A stretch of 64,000 nucleotides of DNA from Pedobacter sp. W3I1 (GCF_030816015.1 NZ_JAUSXN010000001.1:682001-746000), one strand, 5' to 3'; shown: positions 32,308-42,720, counted from the first letter of the stretch. Notes: generated by a model not told the origin, from the letters alone. Made by a program: numbers and translations.

Positions 32308-33168
32308 ATGAAAGGTATAATCTTAGCTGGTGGCAGCGGAACCCGTTTGCATCCTTTAACTTTGGCTTGTAGTAAACAGATGATGCCGGTTTACGATAAA
32401 CCGATGATCTATTACCCTTTATCTACCCTGATGTTGGCTGGGATTAAGGAAATCCTGATTATCTCTACCCCACACGATCTACCAAATTTTGAGAAATTAT
32501 TGGGTGATGGAACTACGTTGGGCTGTAAATTTAGTTATGCTGTGCAGGCAGAGCCTAATGGTTTAGCACAGGCTTTTGTGATCGGTGAGGAGTTTATTGG
32601 GGAAGATAAAGTTGCGCTAGTTCTGGGCGATAATATCTTCCATGGTGATGGAATGGTTAAATTATTACAAGCGAGTGCTGATCCTGATGGGGGGGTGGTA
32701 TTTGCTTATCAAGTTTCAGATCCTGAACGTTATGGTGTGGTGGAATTTGATGCCAATAAGAAGGCTATTTCTATTGAAGAAAAACCTGTTCAGCCGAAAT
32801 CTGATTATGCGGTGCCTGGCCTGTACTTTTATGATAATGAAGTGGTAGAGATCGCGAAAAATATTAAACCTTCTCCAAGAGGTGAATATGAAATTACGGA
32901 TGTAAACCGCATTTACTTAGAGCGTGGTAAATTAAAAGTAGGTGTTTTAAGCCGTGGTACGGCCTGGCTAGATACCGGAACTTTTACCTCTTTAATGCAG
33001 GCAGGGCAATTTGTACAGATTATTGAAGAAAGGCAGGGCTTAAAGATAGGTTGTATTGAAGAAATTGCTTACCGCATGGGTTTTATCGATGCAGAACAGC
33101 TTAAGGCTATCGCTACGCCATTGGTTAAAAGTGGCTATGGTAGTTATCTGTTGAAGCAGATTAAATGA
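32308..33168 (+). CDS. rfbA: Glucose-1-phosphate thymidylyltransferase
   Basis: A 286-aa RmlA that joins dTTP and glucose-1-phosphate to dTDP-glucose, the first step of the rhamnose pathway. [11 protein letters not shown] (residues 8-18), [17 protein letters not shown] (24-40), [20 protein letters not shown] (about 155-174) and WLDTGT (about 219-224) are all typical. The length is normal. It ends the rfbBCDA group and is followed by a hairpin terminator. Confidence 0.96.
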   Translation: MKGIILAGGSGTRLHPLTLACSKQMMPVYDKPMIYYPLSTLMLAGIKEILIISTPHDLPNFEKLLGDGTTLGCKFSYAVQAEPNGLAQAFVIGEEFIGEDKVALVLGDNIFHGDGMVKLLQASADPDGGVVFAYQVSDPERYGVVEFDANKKAISIEEKPVQPKSDYAVPGLYFYDNEVVEIAKNIKPSPRGEYEITDVNRIYLERGKLKVGVLSRGTAWLDTGTFTSLMQAGQFVQIIEERQGLKIGCIEEIAYRMGFIDAEQLKAIATPLVKSGYGSYLLKQIK

Positions 33169-33207
33169 TAAGTTCTAAGGCAGATTAATACACTCATCAT
33201 AATAATA

Positions 33208-33249
33208 CACCAATCGATGCCATGGTATTGATTGGTGATTTTCTTTTAT
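33208..33249 (+). terminator. Terminator of the rfb unit
   Basis: CACCAATC (33208-33215) pairs with GATTGGTG (33230-33237), with partial pairing in the loop, followed by ATTTTCTTTTATTT. Confidence 0.6.
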
Positions 33250-33251
33250 TT

Positions 33252-33732
33252 GGGAATTTTGTCATCCTGAGCGCAGCGAAGGATCTCTAAAATGCATACG
33301 CAATTTTTGCCATATAAGAGCTATCAGCTCATTTAAGTATTGTTCTGCTCCCGACGATGTGTGCTTAGTGCTTTTTCTCTGTGGACTTTGTGGTTAAAAG
33401 AATTAAGCATTCTACATTTATCTTCAGAAGGATGATTTAAAGAGATAAAGGATCTTGAAGTAGCGTCATTTCGACCGCAGTGGAGAGATCTTTTAATATA
33501 GTCCAAAGATCTCTCCTCCGAAGGAGTTCCTTTGGAACATTACGCGTTGCTCTGGTCGAGACGACCGTTCATTGCTATCCCAGCGAAAGATCTTTACAGA
33601 AGTATCTGAAATTTTTACCACATAAGGGGTATAAGTTCATTTAAGCACTACGGTCCATCCAACTCTGTGTACTTCGCGCTTTCTCTTTGTGTCCTTTGTG
33701 GTTAAAAGAATTAAGCATTCCTGATTTATCTT
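33252..33732. repeat. Two direct repeats flanking an inverted repeat element
   Basis: No gene. A block of about 130 bases near 33290-33425 recurs diverged at 33600-33732; both hold the same 27 bases (33386-33412 and 33694-33720, starting CTTTGTGGTTAAAAGAATT). Between them, 33464-33566 is a dispersed-repeat copy with GTCATTTCGACCGCAGTGG at one end and GGTCGAGACGAC at the other. The phrase CATCCTGAGCGCAGCGAAGG lies at 33263-33282. The second direct repeat ends at the -7 box of the next gene. Confidence 0.7.
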
Positions 33733-33739
33733 ATATTTG
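33732..33739 (+). promoter_or_regulatory. -7 box of the UDP-sugar dehydrogenase gene
   Basis: TATATTTG, a perfect TAnnTTTG match followed by CCC, 20 bases upstream of the ATG. It abuts the end of the second direct repeat, so the repeat supplies the -33 region; no TTG is seen at the expected distance. Confidence 0.5.
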
Positions 33740-33759
33740 CCCAATTATCGAAAGAAAAA

Positions 33760-35037
33760 ATGAATACAGAAAAGCAGATTGCCATTATCGGTTTAGGTTA
33801 TGTTGGACTACCACTGGCTATCGAATTTGCTAAGCAATATAAAGTAATTGGTTTTGATACGAATGAGGAGCGGGTAGCGGAATTAAACCAGTTAAAGGAT
33901 CGAACAAATGAAGCCAATCTGGCCGATTTGCAAGCTGTACTTTCTGGATCTGAAACATGCTTAACCCTGAGTGCTAATCTGGCCGATCTGGCTGCTTGCA
34001 GCATCTACATTGTAACCGTCCCTACACCTATCGACCAGCTCAAACGGCCAGATCTTCAGCCTTTGCTTGCGGCCAGTAAAATGTTGGGTATTGTGCTTAA
34101 AGTTGGTGATATCGTGATTTATGAATCAACTGTTTACCCTGGCTGTACCGAAGAAGATTGCGTGCCTGTTTTAGAAAAAATTTCAGGATTAAAATATAAC
34201 ATCGATTTTTTCTGTGGCTATTCCCCAGAACGGATCAACCCAGGCGATAAAATTAATACCCTTACCAAAATCAAAAAGGTAACCTCAGGTTCTAACCCTT
34301 CAATAGCCTTGGAGATAGACCGACTTTACGCCTCTATCATCACGGCTGGAACACATCTTGCACCCAGCATAAAAGTAGCAGAAGCCTCAAAAGCAATAGA
34401 AAATGCGCAACGGGATGTGAATATTTCTTTTGTAAACGAACTGGCTCTAATCTTTGATCGGATGGGCATTGATACCGCAGATGTGTTGGCTGCAGCTGCA
34501 ACCAAATGGAATTTCCTCAATTACAAACCCGGTTTGGTTGGTGGCCATTGTATCGGAGTAGATCCTTATTATTTAGCGCATAAATCGGAAGCGCTGGGTT
34601 ATAAACCTGAAGTGATTTTATCAGGCAGGCGGGTGAATGATAACATGGGGATGTTTGTAGCCAATAAGGTGATTAAGATGCTAGTGGCCAAAGATAAAGT
34701 GATCAATGGCGCTAAAGCCCTAATCTTAGGTTTCGCTTTCAAAGAAAATTGTCCTGATACGCGTAATACCCGGGTAATTGACATTTATAAAGAACTAAAA
34801 GCTTTTAGCATGGATGTTGATGTATATGATCCATGGGCTAATACCGATGAAGTGAAAGCTGAGTATGGCATCGAAATGATTGATGATGATCATTTTAAAC
34901 ATTATGATGCTGTTATCCTCGCTGTGGCGCACCAGCAGTTTTTAGACATTGATTATCGCAGTATTAAAGAAAAAGGGACACTCATTTTTGATACCAAATC
35001 TTTTATCGATAGAAATTTGGTGGATGCCAGGTTATAG
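33760..35037 (+). CDS. UDP-N-acetylhexosamine 6-dehydrogenase (TviB/WbpA-like)
   Basis: A 425-aa nucleotide-sugar dehydrogenase. The NAD motif GLGYVGLPLA (residues 11-20), the VPTP motif in VTVPTPID (about 87-94), ESTVYPGCTEE (about 121-131) and the catalytic Cys in GGHCIGVDPYYL (about 260-271) are present. The last pattern and the length place it with the UDP-GlcNAc/GalNAc oxidisers (TviB/WbpA) rather than UDP-glucose dehydrogenases. It should supply an N-acetylhexosaminuronic acid to the polysaccharide. It has its own promoter and no close neighbour. Confidence 0.88.
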   Translation: MNTEKQIAIIGLGYVGLPLAIEFAKQYKVIGFDTNEERVAELNQLKDRTNEANLADLQAVLSGSETCLTLSANLADLAACSIYIVTVPTPIDQLKRPDLQPLLAASKMLGIVLKVGDIVIYESTVYPGCTEEDCVPVLEKISGLKYNIDFFCGYSPERINPGDKINTLTKIKKVTSGSNPSIALEIDRLYASIITAGTHLAPSIKVAEASKAIENAQRDVNISFVNELALIFDRMGIDTADVLAAAATKWNFLNYKPGLVGGHCIGVDPYYLAHKSEALGYKPEVILSGRRVNDNMGMFVANKVIKMLVAKDKVINGAKALILGFAFKENCPDTRNTRVIDIYKELKAFSMDVDVYDPWANTDEVKAEYGIEMIDDDHFKHYDAVILAVAHQQFLDIDYRSIKEKGTLIFDTKSFIDRNLVDARL

Positions 35038-35859
35038 GCACTTCACCTCAAAACAGCTAGTTTTGGCTGTCTCGCTTTATCTTTTCTTGCTACCATATTA
35101 CCAACTGAGTTAGATCTTTTATAGGATTGTTCGCAGGTGTTTAGCACTTATTTCTGTTTGCTTGCTGTTTGATGTGGGCTGCTATATTTGGAACGATGAG
35201 GGCACTTACCTCCTAATCTACGAGGGGAAGGTGGTTATGAAGAGTGTCATTAACAACGTGCGTCATTCTCGCGCAGGCGGGAATCTTAATGGTAATAATT
35301 CGTCATCCGATAGCTATTCGATGCGAGGACGGGATTGAGCGAGCCAGCCTGTACCGATTTGTCGGTAAAGTAATCTGATAAACGGAGCCAACCTGTGGTC
35401 TTGGTTTTTACCGCCTTACCCGGACTGCTCCGACATCGCCATAGACCAAAATAACCCTAAGCTATGTTTTTCTTTACCTTTTATTTAGCCATTATTAACC
35501 TGCTAATGGAAAGTAATGTAAACTTCATGAATAGCCCGCCTGCAACGAAGCCTCAGTCCTACCGAAGGGACTTCGTTGCAGCAGGCAGTTTAGTACACAG
35601 TAGGGTGCAGCCAAGCCTGGCCGGAAGGTGGCCTAAACGTGGCGTATTGAATATTTTTTCGGATTTTTAATCAGATTGGCTAAATTGGGTGATCATCCCT
35701 TTTGTTTAACCTAATATACTAAAATTATAGCTCTCCAGAACGGAATTATTAAAATTTACAGGGAGCTCGGCGATCTTATTTTTACAAACGCGAACTAAGG
35801 ATGTGGTAAAGACCAAAAGTTACTCATAAATAGCAAACCGAAGCCAGTAGCAAACCTGA
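35038..35859. other. Non-coding region with repeat fragments and a hairpin
   Basis: No gene supported. It carries a copy of GTCATTCTCGCGCAGGCGGGA (around 35265) and other phrases of the dispersed family. TGCAACGAAG (35541-35550) pairs with CTTCGTTGCA (35571-35580), extended by GCC/GGC with a bulge, forming a hairpin. A 68-codon frame at 35464-35670 runs through these repeats and is not a gene. Confidence 0.55.
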
Positions 35860-36236
35860 GATTTTGGAATTGTAAAAGGCATTACCACCACCGTGCGCGA
35901 TTTTACTCCCATGAGTTTTGCCGAATTGGATTGATATAGAATTTTAGGGAAAGGATGATAACGAGAAGGGTTTAATATCAGTTTAGATGTGGAGGTGCTT
36001 AACCGTTTAGTCTTAGACACTGAAAAACTTTTTTTGGGCAGCACAATAGTTAAGGTAGATCTAAATATTTCAGGCCTACAGAAGTCGATGTGTTACTGGG
36101 GAGATCCAGCGAAATCAAAGACTCAATTCGGATGGAACCTAAATATAATTTAGCAGCTTTGGTAAAAGATATGGTCATTTCCTGATCTTTATTTAATGAA
36201 AAAGGATGAATATTTAAAAGAGGAGTGTTTTAGAGC
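35860..36236 (+). pseudogene. Relic of a GDP-mannose 4,6-dehydratase gene
   Basis: Fragments of the C-terminal third of a gmd gene lie in order but in changing frames. 35878-35928 reads GITTTVRDFTPMSFAEL. 35936-35983 reads IEF, stop, GKDDNEKGLISV. 36063-36101 reads [13 protein letters not shown]. Then DPAKSKT, and after another shift PKYNLAALVKDMVIS, and 36184-36232 DLYLMKKDEYLKEECF. These match the usual GMD end ([53 protein letters not shown]). At least four frame changes and one internal stop make it dead. It is not a copy of the intact gmd at 40.6 kb, whose C-terminus differs. Confidence 0.8.
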
Positions 36237-36541
36237 CGTAACTATTTTGAATAATTTCTTAAGTATTGTTAATAGTATGCAGGTTATATTTTTGTTAATT
36301 CTCTAGCGTGAATTAAGCTGTAGATTCTTTTTAAAGCATCATTTTCGACTATTTGTCTGATTTAATCTACTTTTTATTGGAAAATAGCATGAATTTTCTT
36401 AAATTTAACACATTAATTAGAATACTTTTGTTGTTCTATAAATAATACTTTCCAATTCGCATATTATTGCAGTAATTATTTCGTTTGGTAAATGAGTGAT
36501 TATGATAAGGCGGGTTAATTTGATATTCCATTGCTATAAAT
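36237..36541. other. Leader region of the export genes
   Basis: About 300 AT-rich bases between the gmd relic and the CpsB-like gene. I see no ORF, no strong hairpin and no perfect promoter; TTAATTTG at 36516 is a near match to a -7 box. Confidence 0.4.
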
Positions 36542-37282
36542 ATGTTAAGTTTTTTTTCGAAAAAGAATAAAGTAACTGATATCTCCTGGCTAGGCGTTGA
36601 TATTCATTCACATATCCTTCCCGGTATCGATGATGGTTCTCCAGATCTGGCTACTTCTTTGCGTTTTGTTAAATCATTACAGGAACTGGGGTTTGATCAA
36701 TTGATTGCTACACCACATATCTATAAAGAATTGTACCCAAATACAAAGGAAACAATCGTTAGTGCAAAAGATTTACTACAACAAGAAATGGATAAAGCTA
36801 ATGTTTCTTTGAAATTAAGTGCTGGTGCAGAGTATATGGTTGATCAGGATTTTAAAATGGATGGCCCATTATGTACTTTAGATCAGAAACATTTATTGAT
36901 CGAGATGTCGTATTTGTCTGAAAGTCCAGGGATTAGTCAGACCATTTTCGACATAGAAATAAAGGGATATCAGCCTATACTCGCTCATCCAGAACGCTAT
37001 ACTTTTTATTTTAGAGACAAAAGCCGCTTAAAAAGATTTAAAGAAAAAGGATGTCTTTTTCAATTAAACCTGTTGTCCATATTGGGTTATTATGGGAAAG
37101 ATGTTAAACAATTAGCTGAAGCTTTATTGAAGGATAAGATGTATGATCTTGCTGGTACAGACATGCATCATGATAAGCATTTGAGTGTTCTTACTGACGG
37201 TATTCAGTCGGGGCGACTATATGACTTATTGGGGCGATATGGTTTTAAAAATCAGGAGATTTTTGGTTCAATTTTAGTTTGA
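36542..37282 (+). CDS. CpsB/CapC-type protein tyrosine phosphatase (PHP domain)
   Basis: A 246-aa PHP-fold phosphatase that removes phosphate from the tyrosine cluster of the Wzc-type kinase and so controls capsule length and export. The metal motifs DIHSHILPGIDDG (residues 20-32), ATPHIY (about 60-65), AGAEYMV (about 98-104), LAHPERY (about 141-147) and GTDMHHD (about 206-212) are present. It is the first gene of the export set, followed by Wza- and Wzc-like genes, exactly as expected for this partner. Confidence 0.9.
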   Translation: MLSFFSKKNKVTDISWLGVDIHSHILPGIDDGSPDLATSLRFVKSLQELGFDQLIATPHIYKELYPNTKETIVSAKDLLQQEMDKANVSLKLSAGAEYMVDQDFKMDGPLCTLDQKHLLIEMSYLSESPGISQTIFDIEIKGYQPILAHPERYTFYFRDKSRLKRFKEKGCLFQLNLLSILGYYGKDVKQLAEALLKDKMYDLAGTDMHHDKHLSVLTDGIQSGRLYDLLGRYGFKNQEIFGSILV

Positions 37283-37398
37283 ATTATATAACAACCTGTA
37301 AGATAAGATCAAATGGGTGTTTAGTTCGAGATAAATAAGTAATTAAAGATTATTTTGAATCTGATGGTTGAGATTTTTAGATATTACAATTAAATGAT

Positions 37399-37406
37399 TA
37401 AGTTTG
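37399..37406 (+). promoter_or_regulatory. Putative -7 box of the wza-wzc genes
   Basis: TAAGTTTG, a perfect TAnnTTTG match followed by C, 45 bases upstream of the wza start. A matching -33 TTG is not seen (nearest at 37368-37370). Confidence 0.45.
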
Positions 37407-37451
37407 CAACCTGTTTAAAATTGTTGTTTTATTTTAAACAGAAATATACCT

Positions 37452-38258
37452 ATGAATAAAAAATATAATGTGATTAGAGGACTAAGTCTTGTAATGATAC
37501 TTTTTAGTACAGTCCTTGTATCTTCTTGTGTTAGTAGTAAAAAAATCGCCTATTTTCAAGATATTCAAGCTGTTAATCAGGCGAAGTTAGATAATGCAGC
37601 GGCATTTGTTGAGCCCACAATACAGCCAGACGATATCCTCAGCGTTAATATATTTACACTTAACCCCCAAAGTGGCGCAATTGTAAATCAAGCGGCCAAT
37701 ACGCCAACCTTGGGCGGTAATTCTAATAGCAGCCTTTCTACTCAGAGTACTGGATTTTTAGTAGATAAGAATGGGGAAATTGAGTTGTCCCTTATAGGAA
37801 AACTTAAAGTCGCTGGCTTAACTACTTATCAGGCAAGAGAACTGATTAGAGATAAAGCTGCTGAAGTTTATAAACAACCAAATGTTCAACTAAGGTTTGC
37901 TAATTTTAAAGTTAGCGTGTTAGGAGAAGTAAATGCTCCTTCAGCTTATACATTGCCAAATGAGAAAGTCAGTATTTTGGATGCATTGAGCTTGGCTGGG
38001 GATCTGACCATTTATGGAAAACGTGATAATGTATTAATTGTTCGGGATAATAATGGTAAGAAGGAATTTGCGAGGTTAAACCTCAATTCCTCAGATATTT
38101 TTAATAGTCCATTTTATTATTTAAAACAAAATGATGTTGTTTATGTCGAGCCAAATAAGCGAAAAGTATCTGCATCAAATTCAGCTCAAATTCAAACAAT
38201 AGGGGTTTTGGCATCTGTTGTTTCTGTAATCGTTTTGGCAATATCAAGTTTTAAATAG
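37452..38258 (+). CDS. wza: Polysaccharide export lipoprotein (Wza-like)
   Basis: A 268-aa outer-membrane export protein. A lipoprotein signal peptide ends in LVSSC (Cys at residue 26). The Poly_export domain follows (TIQPDDILSVNIFTLN at about 55-70; FLVDKNGEIELSLIGKLKVAGLT), then an SLBB domain (VSVLGEVNAPSAYTLPNEKVSILDAL, about 156-181), and a C-terminal hydrophobic helix (IGVLASVVSVIVLAIS) that would cross the outer membrane. It is shorter than E. coli Wza (379 aa), as usual in Bacteroidota. The Wzc-like gene follows after 11 bases. Confidence 0.92.
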   Translation: MNKKYNVIRGLSLVMILFSTVLVSSCVSSKKIAYFQDIQAVNQAKLDNAAAFVEPTIQPDDILSVNIFTLNPQSGAIVNQAANTPTLGGNSNSSLSTQSTGFLVDKNGEIELSLIGKLKVAGLTTYQARELIRDKAAEVYKQPNVQLRFANFKVSVLGEVNAPSAYTLPNEKVSILDALSLAGDLTIYGKRDNVLIVRDNNGKKEFARLNLNSSDIFNSPFYYLKQNDVVYVEPNKRKVSASNSAQIQTIGVLASVVSVIVLAISSFK

Positions 38259-38269
38259 CATTTTTATCA

Positions 38270-40631
38270 ATGAGTAATTTATCTGAAAGAATTATGACGC
38301 ACGATGTGGAGGAGGATGAAAGTATAAATTTAAAAGAAATCTTTAATAAGCTATTGGATAAATGGGCTTGGTTTGTCTGCAGTATTTTGTTATGTTTAAT
38401 CATAGCATTTATATACACACGTTATACACCACCGGTTTATCAGATCAATGCAAAACTGCTTGTGAATGACGATGATAAAGGCGGAAGTTTAGGTAAGCAG
38501 GCCGGCGCTTTAATGGACTTAGGAGGATTGATGGGAGCTAAAAATTCTGTTGACAATGAAGTTGAAATCTTGAAAACCAGGTTTTTAATGGAACAGGTTG
38601 TCCGTAAAATGCAACTAAATATTACATATTCAAGAAAAACTGATTTTGTCAGTCGGGAATTATATAATGCTCCTTTTAAGATTAACATTTTAAAGGGTAT
38701 CGATACGATAAAGGCCACTAAATTAGATGTTGTAAAGTTAGCAAGCAACAAGCTTAGGGTTAGTACAAGGGATTTTGAAAAAACAATAAAATGGAATGAG
38801 GAGTTTGCTGTAAACGGGATTGGAATTATCAACATAGAGCCAACTCCTTTTGGCATGGAAGAGAATAAGGAATATTTTACATTAATAAATTCGATTGATG
38901 AAAGAGTAGCCGCATTGATGAATCAGCTATCTGTTGGAGTGTCAAATAAACAAGTTAGTATAATTGATTTAGGCCTTTCATATGCTCTAACCCCAAAAAG
39001 GTGAGGATATACTAAATACACTTATTAAAAAATATACTGATGCGAATTTGAGTGATAAGAATGCGATAGCAGATAGTACATACAAATTTATTAAAGAGCG
39101 ATTAAATGTAATAGCTACCGAACTTGGTGATGTAGAAAATCAAGAGGAAGATTTTAAACAACAAAATAGACTTGCCGATATGAGCGAACAAGGGAAATTG
39201 TTAGTTCAGAACACTGGCGAATTTAGCGGCGAATTGGCAAAGGCCGAAACCCAGGTAACCATACTAACTGATTTAGAAAACTATATTAAGGATGAAACAA
39301 AAAATAAAAGGGTTTTTCCTGCTTCATTACTGCCATCGGATATGGTTTTCTCTGGATTAATGAATCAATATAATGCCTTGCTCATTGAGAGAGACAGACA
39401 ATTACTTAGTGTCACAGAAGAGAGTCCCTTCATCCAAAATATAGACACTCAGATTTTAGGATTGAGGAAAGGGATTTTGGCAAATATACAAAGCACTAAA
39501 AATAGTTATGTGCAAACCCGAAATAAGCTTAGAAATCAATTGAGTAAAGCTGAGGGACAAATTTCGGGGGTTCCTAAGGTAGAAAAAAATTATTTAAAAT
39601 TAGCTAGAAATAAAGGAATTAAGCAAGAGCTTTACATTTTTTTAATGCAGAAAGCAGAAGAAACCGCAATATCAAAAACCTCTAATATATCTGTTGCAAA
39701 AACGATAGATCCGCCAAAATCTCAAGTAATCCCAATCAGCCCTAAAAAGAGGATAGTATATCTGGCTGGATTGATCGCCGGTTTTATTTTTCCGATTGGT
39801 TTAATTTTTGCGCAAGGATTATTCAATACCACCATTTCAACAAAAGAAGATATTTTATCATTAACAAGGGTTCCTGTTGTAGGCGAAATTAGTCATAATA
39901 CTAGCGCTGACAATCTAATCGTTGCCAATCATAGTCGATCAGCTATATCAGAACAATTTCGGGCTTTGAGAACTAACTTATCTTTTTATTTAAAGAGTAA
40001 AAATGAAAAGGTTATTCTTTTAACATCCAGTATGAGCGGAGAAGGAAAATCATTTACAGCTATTAATTTAGGAAATATTTTGGCACTCGCGGGAAAAAAA
40101 GTTCTGCTAATGGAATTGGATCTGAGAAAACCCGGACTTTCTGCCAAATTGGATGTTAGGAACGATATTGGTTTTAGCAATTATACCATTAGCCCCGGAC
40201 TCAAGCTTGATGATATAGTTAAGCCATTATCTATTAATAAGAATATGTTTATTATATCTTCTGGACCTTTGCCACCAAATCCAGCTGAAACTTTGATGAG
40301 CGAACATACCTCTGTGTTAATCGCAAAGCTTAAAGAGGAGTTTGACTATATTATTATGGATGCTCCGCCAATTGGAATTATCACCGATGCACAATTGCTA
40401 GCAAACTACGCAGATGTTACCCTATATTTGGTTAGGCAAAAAGTAACACAAAAGCAACAATTGTCTATTGTTGATCATTTATATCGAACAGGTAAAATGA
40501 AAAATATCGGAATTGTTGTAAATGATATATTAAGTAAATATTACGGTTATGGGTATGGATATGGAACCTATGGTAATGTAGATGAACAGAGTAAATTAAA
40601 AAAGTTATTGAGTAAATTTAAGTCAAGCTAA
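38270..40631 (+). CDS. wzc: Wzc-like polysaccharide co-polymerase/tyrosine kinase, split by a frameshift
   Basis: Two frames (38270-39004, 244 aa; and the frame open from about 39000 to 40631) encode one protein. The first has the N-terminal membrane span ([18 protein letters not shown]) and Wzz domain and stops at TGA 39002-39004 after LSYALTPKR. The second continues with [16 protein letters not shown], directly after the shift, and holds the second span, the BY-kinase Walker A ([10 protein letters not shown]), Walker A' ([10 protein letters not shown]), Walker B (YIIMDAPP) and the Tyr-rich tail [12 protein letters not shown]. Skipping one base in the A5 run 38995-38999 gives 786 aa, the normal length. 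The second frame has only a TTG as possible start, so it is not a separate gene. Either the kinase is disrupted or the base is an error. Confidence 0.85.
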
Positions 40632-40642
40632 AAAATATAATA

Positions 40643-41770
40643 ATGAAAGTTGCATTAATTACAGGAATCACAGGTCAAGATGGTACATATCTTGCAGAAT
40701 TGTTACTTGAAAAGGGCTATATGGTTCATGGTATTAAAAGAAGAAGTTCTTTGTTTAATACAGATCGGATTGATCATTTATATCAAGATCCACACGACGA
40801 TAATGTTACATTTAAGCTTCATTACGGAGATTTAACCGACTCAACGAATTTAATCAGACTTGTTCAGGAGATACAACCAGATGAAATTTATAATTTAGGT
40901 GCAATGAGTCATGTAAAAGTATCCTTTGATTCACCTGAATATGTAGCTAATGTAGATGGAATCGGAACTTTGCGGATATTGGAGGCAGTGAGAATCTTAG
41001 GCTTGGAAAAAAAGACCAGGGTTTATCAGGCATCTACATCTGAATTATATGGGGGTATGCCAGAAAATAAAAATGATAAAGGATTTTATGATGAAAATTC
41101 ACCTTTTTATCCACGTTCACCATATGGTGTAGCAAAGATTTATGGTTTTTGGATTACTAAGAACTATCGTGAAGCTTATGGCATGTTTGCTTGTAATGGC
41201 ATATTATTTAATCATGAAAGCCCATTAAGAGGCGAGACTTTTGTAACCCGTAAGATCACTCGGGCGGTGGCTAAAATAGCTCAGGGTCTACAGAAAAAAT
41301 TATTTTTAGGAAATCTTGATGCCGAACGTGATTGGGGACATGCTAAAGACTATGTAGAAGCGATGTGGCGGATCCTGCAACAAGATGTGGCAGAAGATTA
41401 CGTGATTGCTACGGGTGTTACTACACGTGTTAGAGAATTTGTACGTATGGCATTTGCAGAAGTGGGTATTACTATCGATTTTAAGGGTGAGGGTGTTGAC
41501 GAAAAAGGATATGTAAGTGCTTGTTCAAATCCAGAATTTCAAGTAGCTATTGGTACTGAGGTAGTTGGCGTCGATCCTTCTTATTTCCGTCCGACAGAGG
41601 TAGATTTGTTGATCGGAGACCCAACCAAATCGAAAACAAAATTAGGCTGGGAACCTAAATATGACTTAGCTGCATTAGTGAAAGAAATGGTTACCGCTGA
41701 TGTGGATCATTTTAGGAAGGAATCTTTACTGAAATCACACGGTTATACCATTAAAAATCAGTACGAGTAA
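40643..41770 (+). CDS. gmd: GDP-mannose 4,6-dehydratase
   Basis: A 375-aa extended SDR that makes GDP-4-keto-6-deoxymannose. It has [15 protein letters not shown] (residues 8-22), the arginine-rich [15 protein letters not shown] (about 34-48), STSELYGG (about 132-139) and [12 protein letters not shown] (about 155-166), all signature parts of GMD. The length is normal. Together with the next gene it forms the GDP-L-fucose pathway. The stop codon overlaps the fcl start by one base; it follows wzc by 11 bases. Confidence 0.97.
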   Translation: MKVALITGITGQDGTYLAELLLEKGYMVHGIKRRSSLFNTDRIDHLYQDPHDDNVTFKLHYGDLTDSTNLIRLVQEIQPDEIYNLGAMSHVKVSFDSPEYVANVDGIGTLRILEAVRILGLEKKTRVYQASTSELYGGMPENKNDKGFYDENSPFYPRSPYGVAKIYGFWITKNYREAYGMFACNGILFNHESPLRGETFVTRKITRAVAKIAQGLQKKLFLGNLDAERDWGHAKDYVEAMWRILQQDVAEDYVIATGVTTRVREFVRMAFAEVGITIDFKGEGVDEKGYVSACSNPEFQVAIGTEVVGVDPSYFRPTEVDLLIGDPTKSKTKLGWEPKYDLAALVKEMVTADVDHFRKESLLKSHGYTIKNQYE

Positions 41771-42720
41771 TGTCGGATTTGTATCTTCAAGATAAATCAG
41801 CTGCAATATATATCGCCGGGCATAAAGGAATGGTTGGTTCTGCCATTAAGCGTAAACTTGAGGCTGAGGGCTTTAAAAATATACTTTTGGCTGATTCTAA
41901 ATCTTTAGATTTAAGAAATCAACAATCAGTTTTCAACTGGTTTGAGCTGAATAAACCTGAATATGTTTTTTTAGCAGCAGCAAAAGTAGGCGGCATCGTT
42001 GCAAATAATACCTACCGAGGTGAATTCTTGTATGATAATTTGATGATTCAAAGCAATATCATAGAGGCATCCAGGCGAAATGATGTTAAGAAATTAATGT
42101 TTTTAGGTTCTTCCTGTATTTATCCTAAAATGGCTCCGCAACCATTGAAAGAAGAATATTTATTAACTGGTGAGTTAGAACAAACGAATGAACCTTATGC
42201 AATAGCAAAAATTGCGGGCATAAAAATGTGTGACGCCTACAGGGATCAATATGGTTGCAATTATATTTCGGTGATGCCGACCAATCTTTATGGCTTAAAC
42301 GACAATTATCACCCACAAAATTCACACGTATTGCCAGCCTTGATTAGAAGATTTCACGAGGCAAAAGAACAAAATTTGCCAACTGTAACCATTTGGGGTA
42401 CAGGTACCCCGAAACGAGAGTTTTTGTTTGCCGATGATTTAGCCGATGCCTGTTATTTCTTGATGCAAAATTATAACGAAAAAGGCTTGGTAAATGTAGG
42501 TTGCGGGGAAGATTTAAGTATTGCTGATTTAGCTGAAGCGGTAAAACAGGTGGTTGGATTTGAAGGGGAAATTAGTTTCGATCTTTCTAAACCAGATGGA
42601 ACACCTCGCAAATTAATGAATGTAGATAAGTTATCCGATTTGGGCTGGAAATATACCGTAAACCTAACAGAAGGTTTAAAAATGGCATATACTGATTTTA
42701 AGAATAAAACATTATCATAA
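41770..42720 (+). CDS. fcl: GDP-L-fucose synthase
   Basis: A 316-aa bifunctional epimerase/reductase that turns GDP-4-keto-6-deoxymannose into GDP-L-fucose. The N-terminal [14 protein letters not shown] (residues 16-29), [12 protein letters not shown] (about 73-84), [15 protein letters not shown] (about 110-124) with the catalytic Ser and Cys, and [13 protein letters not shown] (Tyr-x3-Lys, about 142-154) are all typical. Overlaps one base with gmd and one with the next gene, so all three are translated from one message. Confidence 0.96.
   Translation: MSDLYLQDKSAAIYIAGHKGMVGSAIKRKLEAEGFKNILLADSKSLDLRNQQSVFNWFELNKPEYVFLAAAKVGGIVANNTYRGEFLYDNLMIQSNIIEASRRNDVKKLMFLGSSCIYPKMAPQPLKEEYLLTGELEQTNEPYAIAKIAGIKMCDAYRDQYGCNYISVMPTNLYGLNDNYHPQNSHVLPALIRRFHEAKEQNLPTVTIWGTGTPKREFLFADDLADACYFLMQNYNEKGLVNVGCGEDLSIADLAEAVKQVVGFEGEISFDLSKPDGTPRKLMNVDKLSDLGWKYTVNLTEGLKMAYTDFKNKTLS

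Noticed and set aside
35464..35670. 68-codon frame starting MFFFTFYLAIINLLMES
   Set aside because: It runs through a repeat hairpin (35538-35586) and has no promoter or recognisable domain.
35820..36044. 74-codon minus-strand frame
   Set aside because: It is antisense to the gmd relic, whose plus-strand fragments explain the region better.
38440..38856. 138-codon frame antisense to wzc
   Set aside because: Composition is that of an antisense shadow, and the opposite strand carries the Wzz domain.
39048..40631. Separate cytoplasmic tyrosine kinase gene (as in two-gene Gram-positive systems)
   Set aside because: The frame has no ATG at its head, and homology continues without a gap from the upstream frame; a frameshifted single Wzc explains it better.
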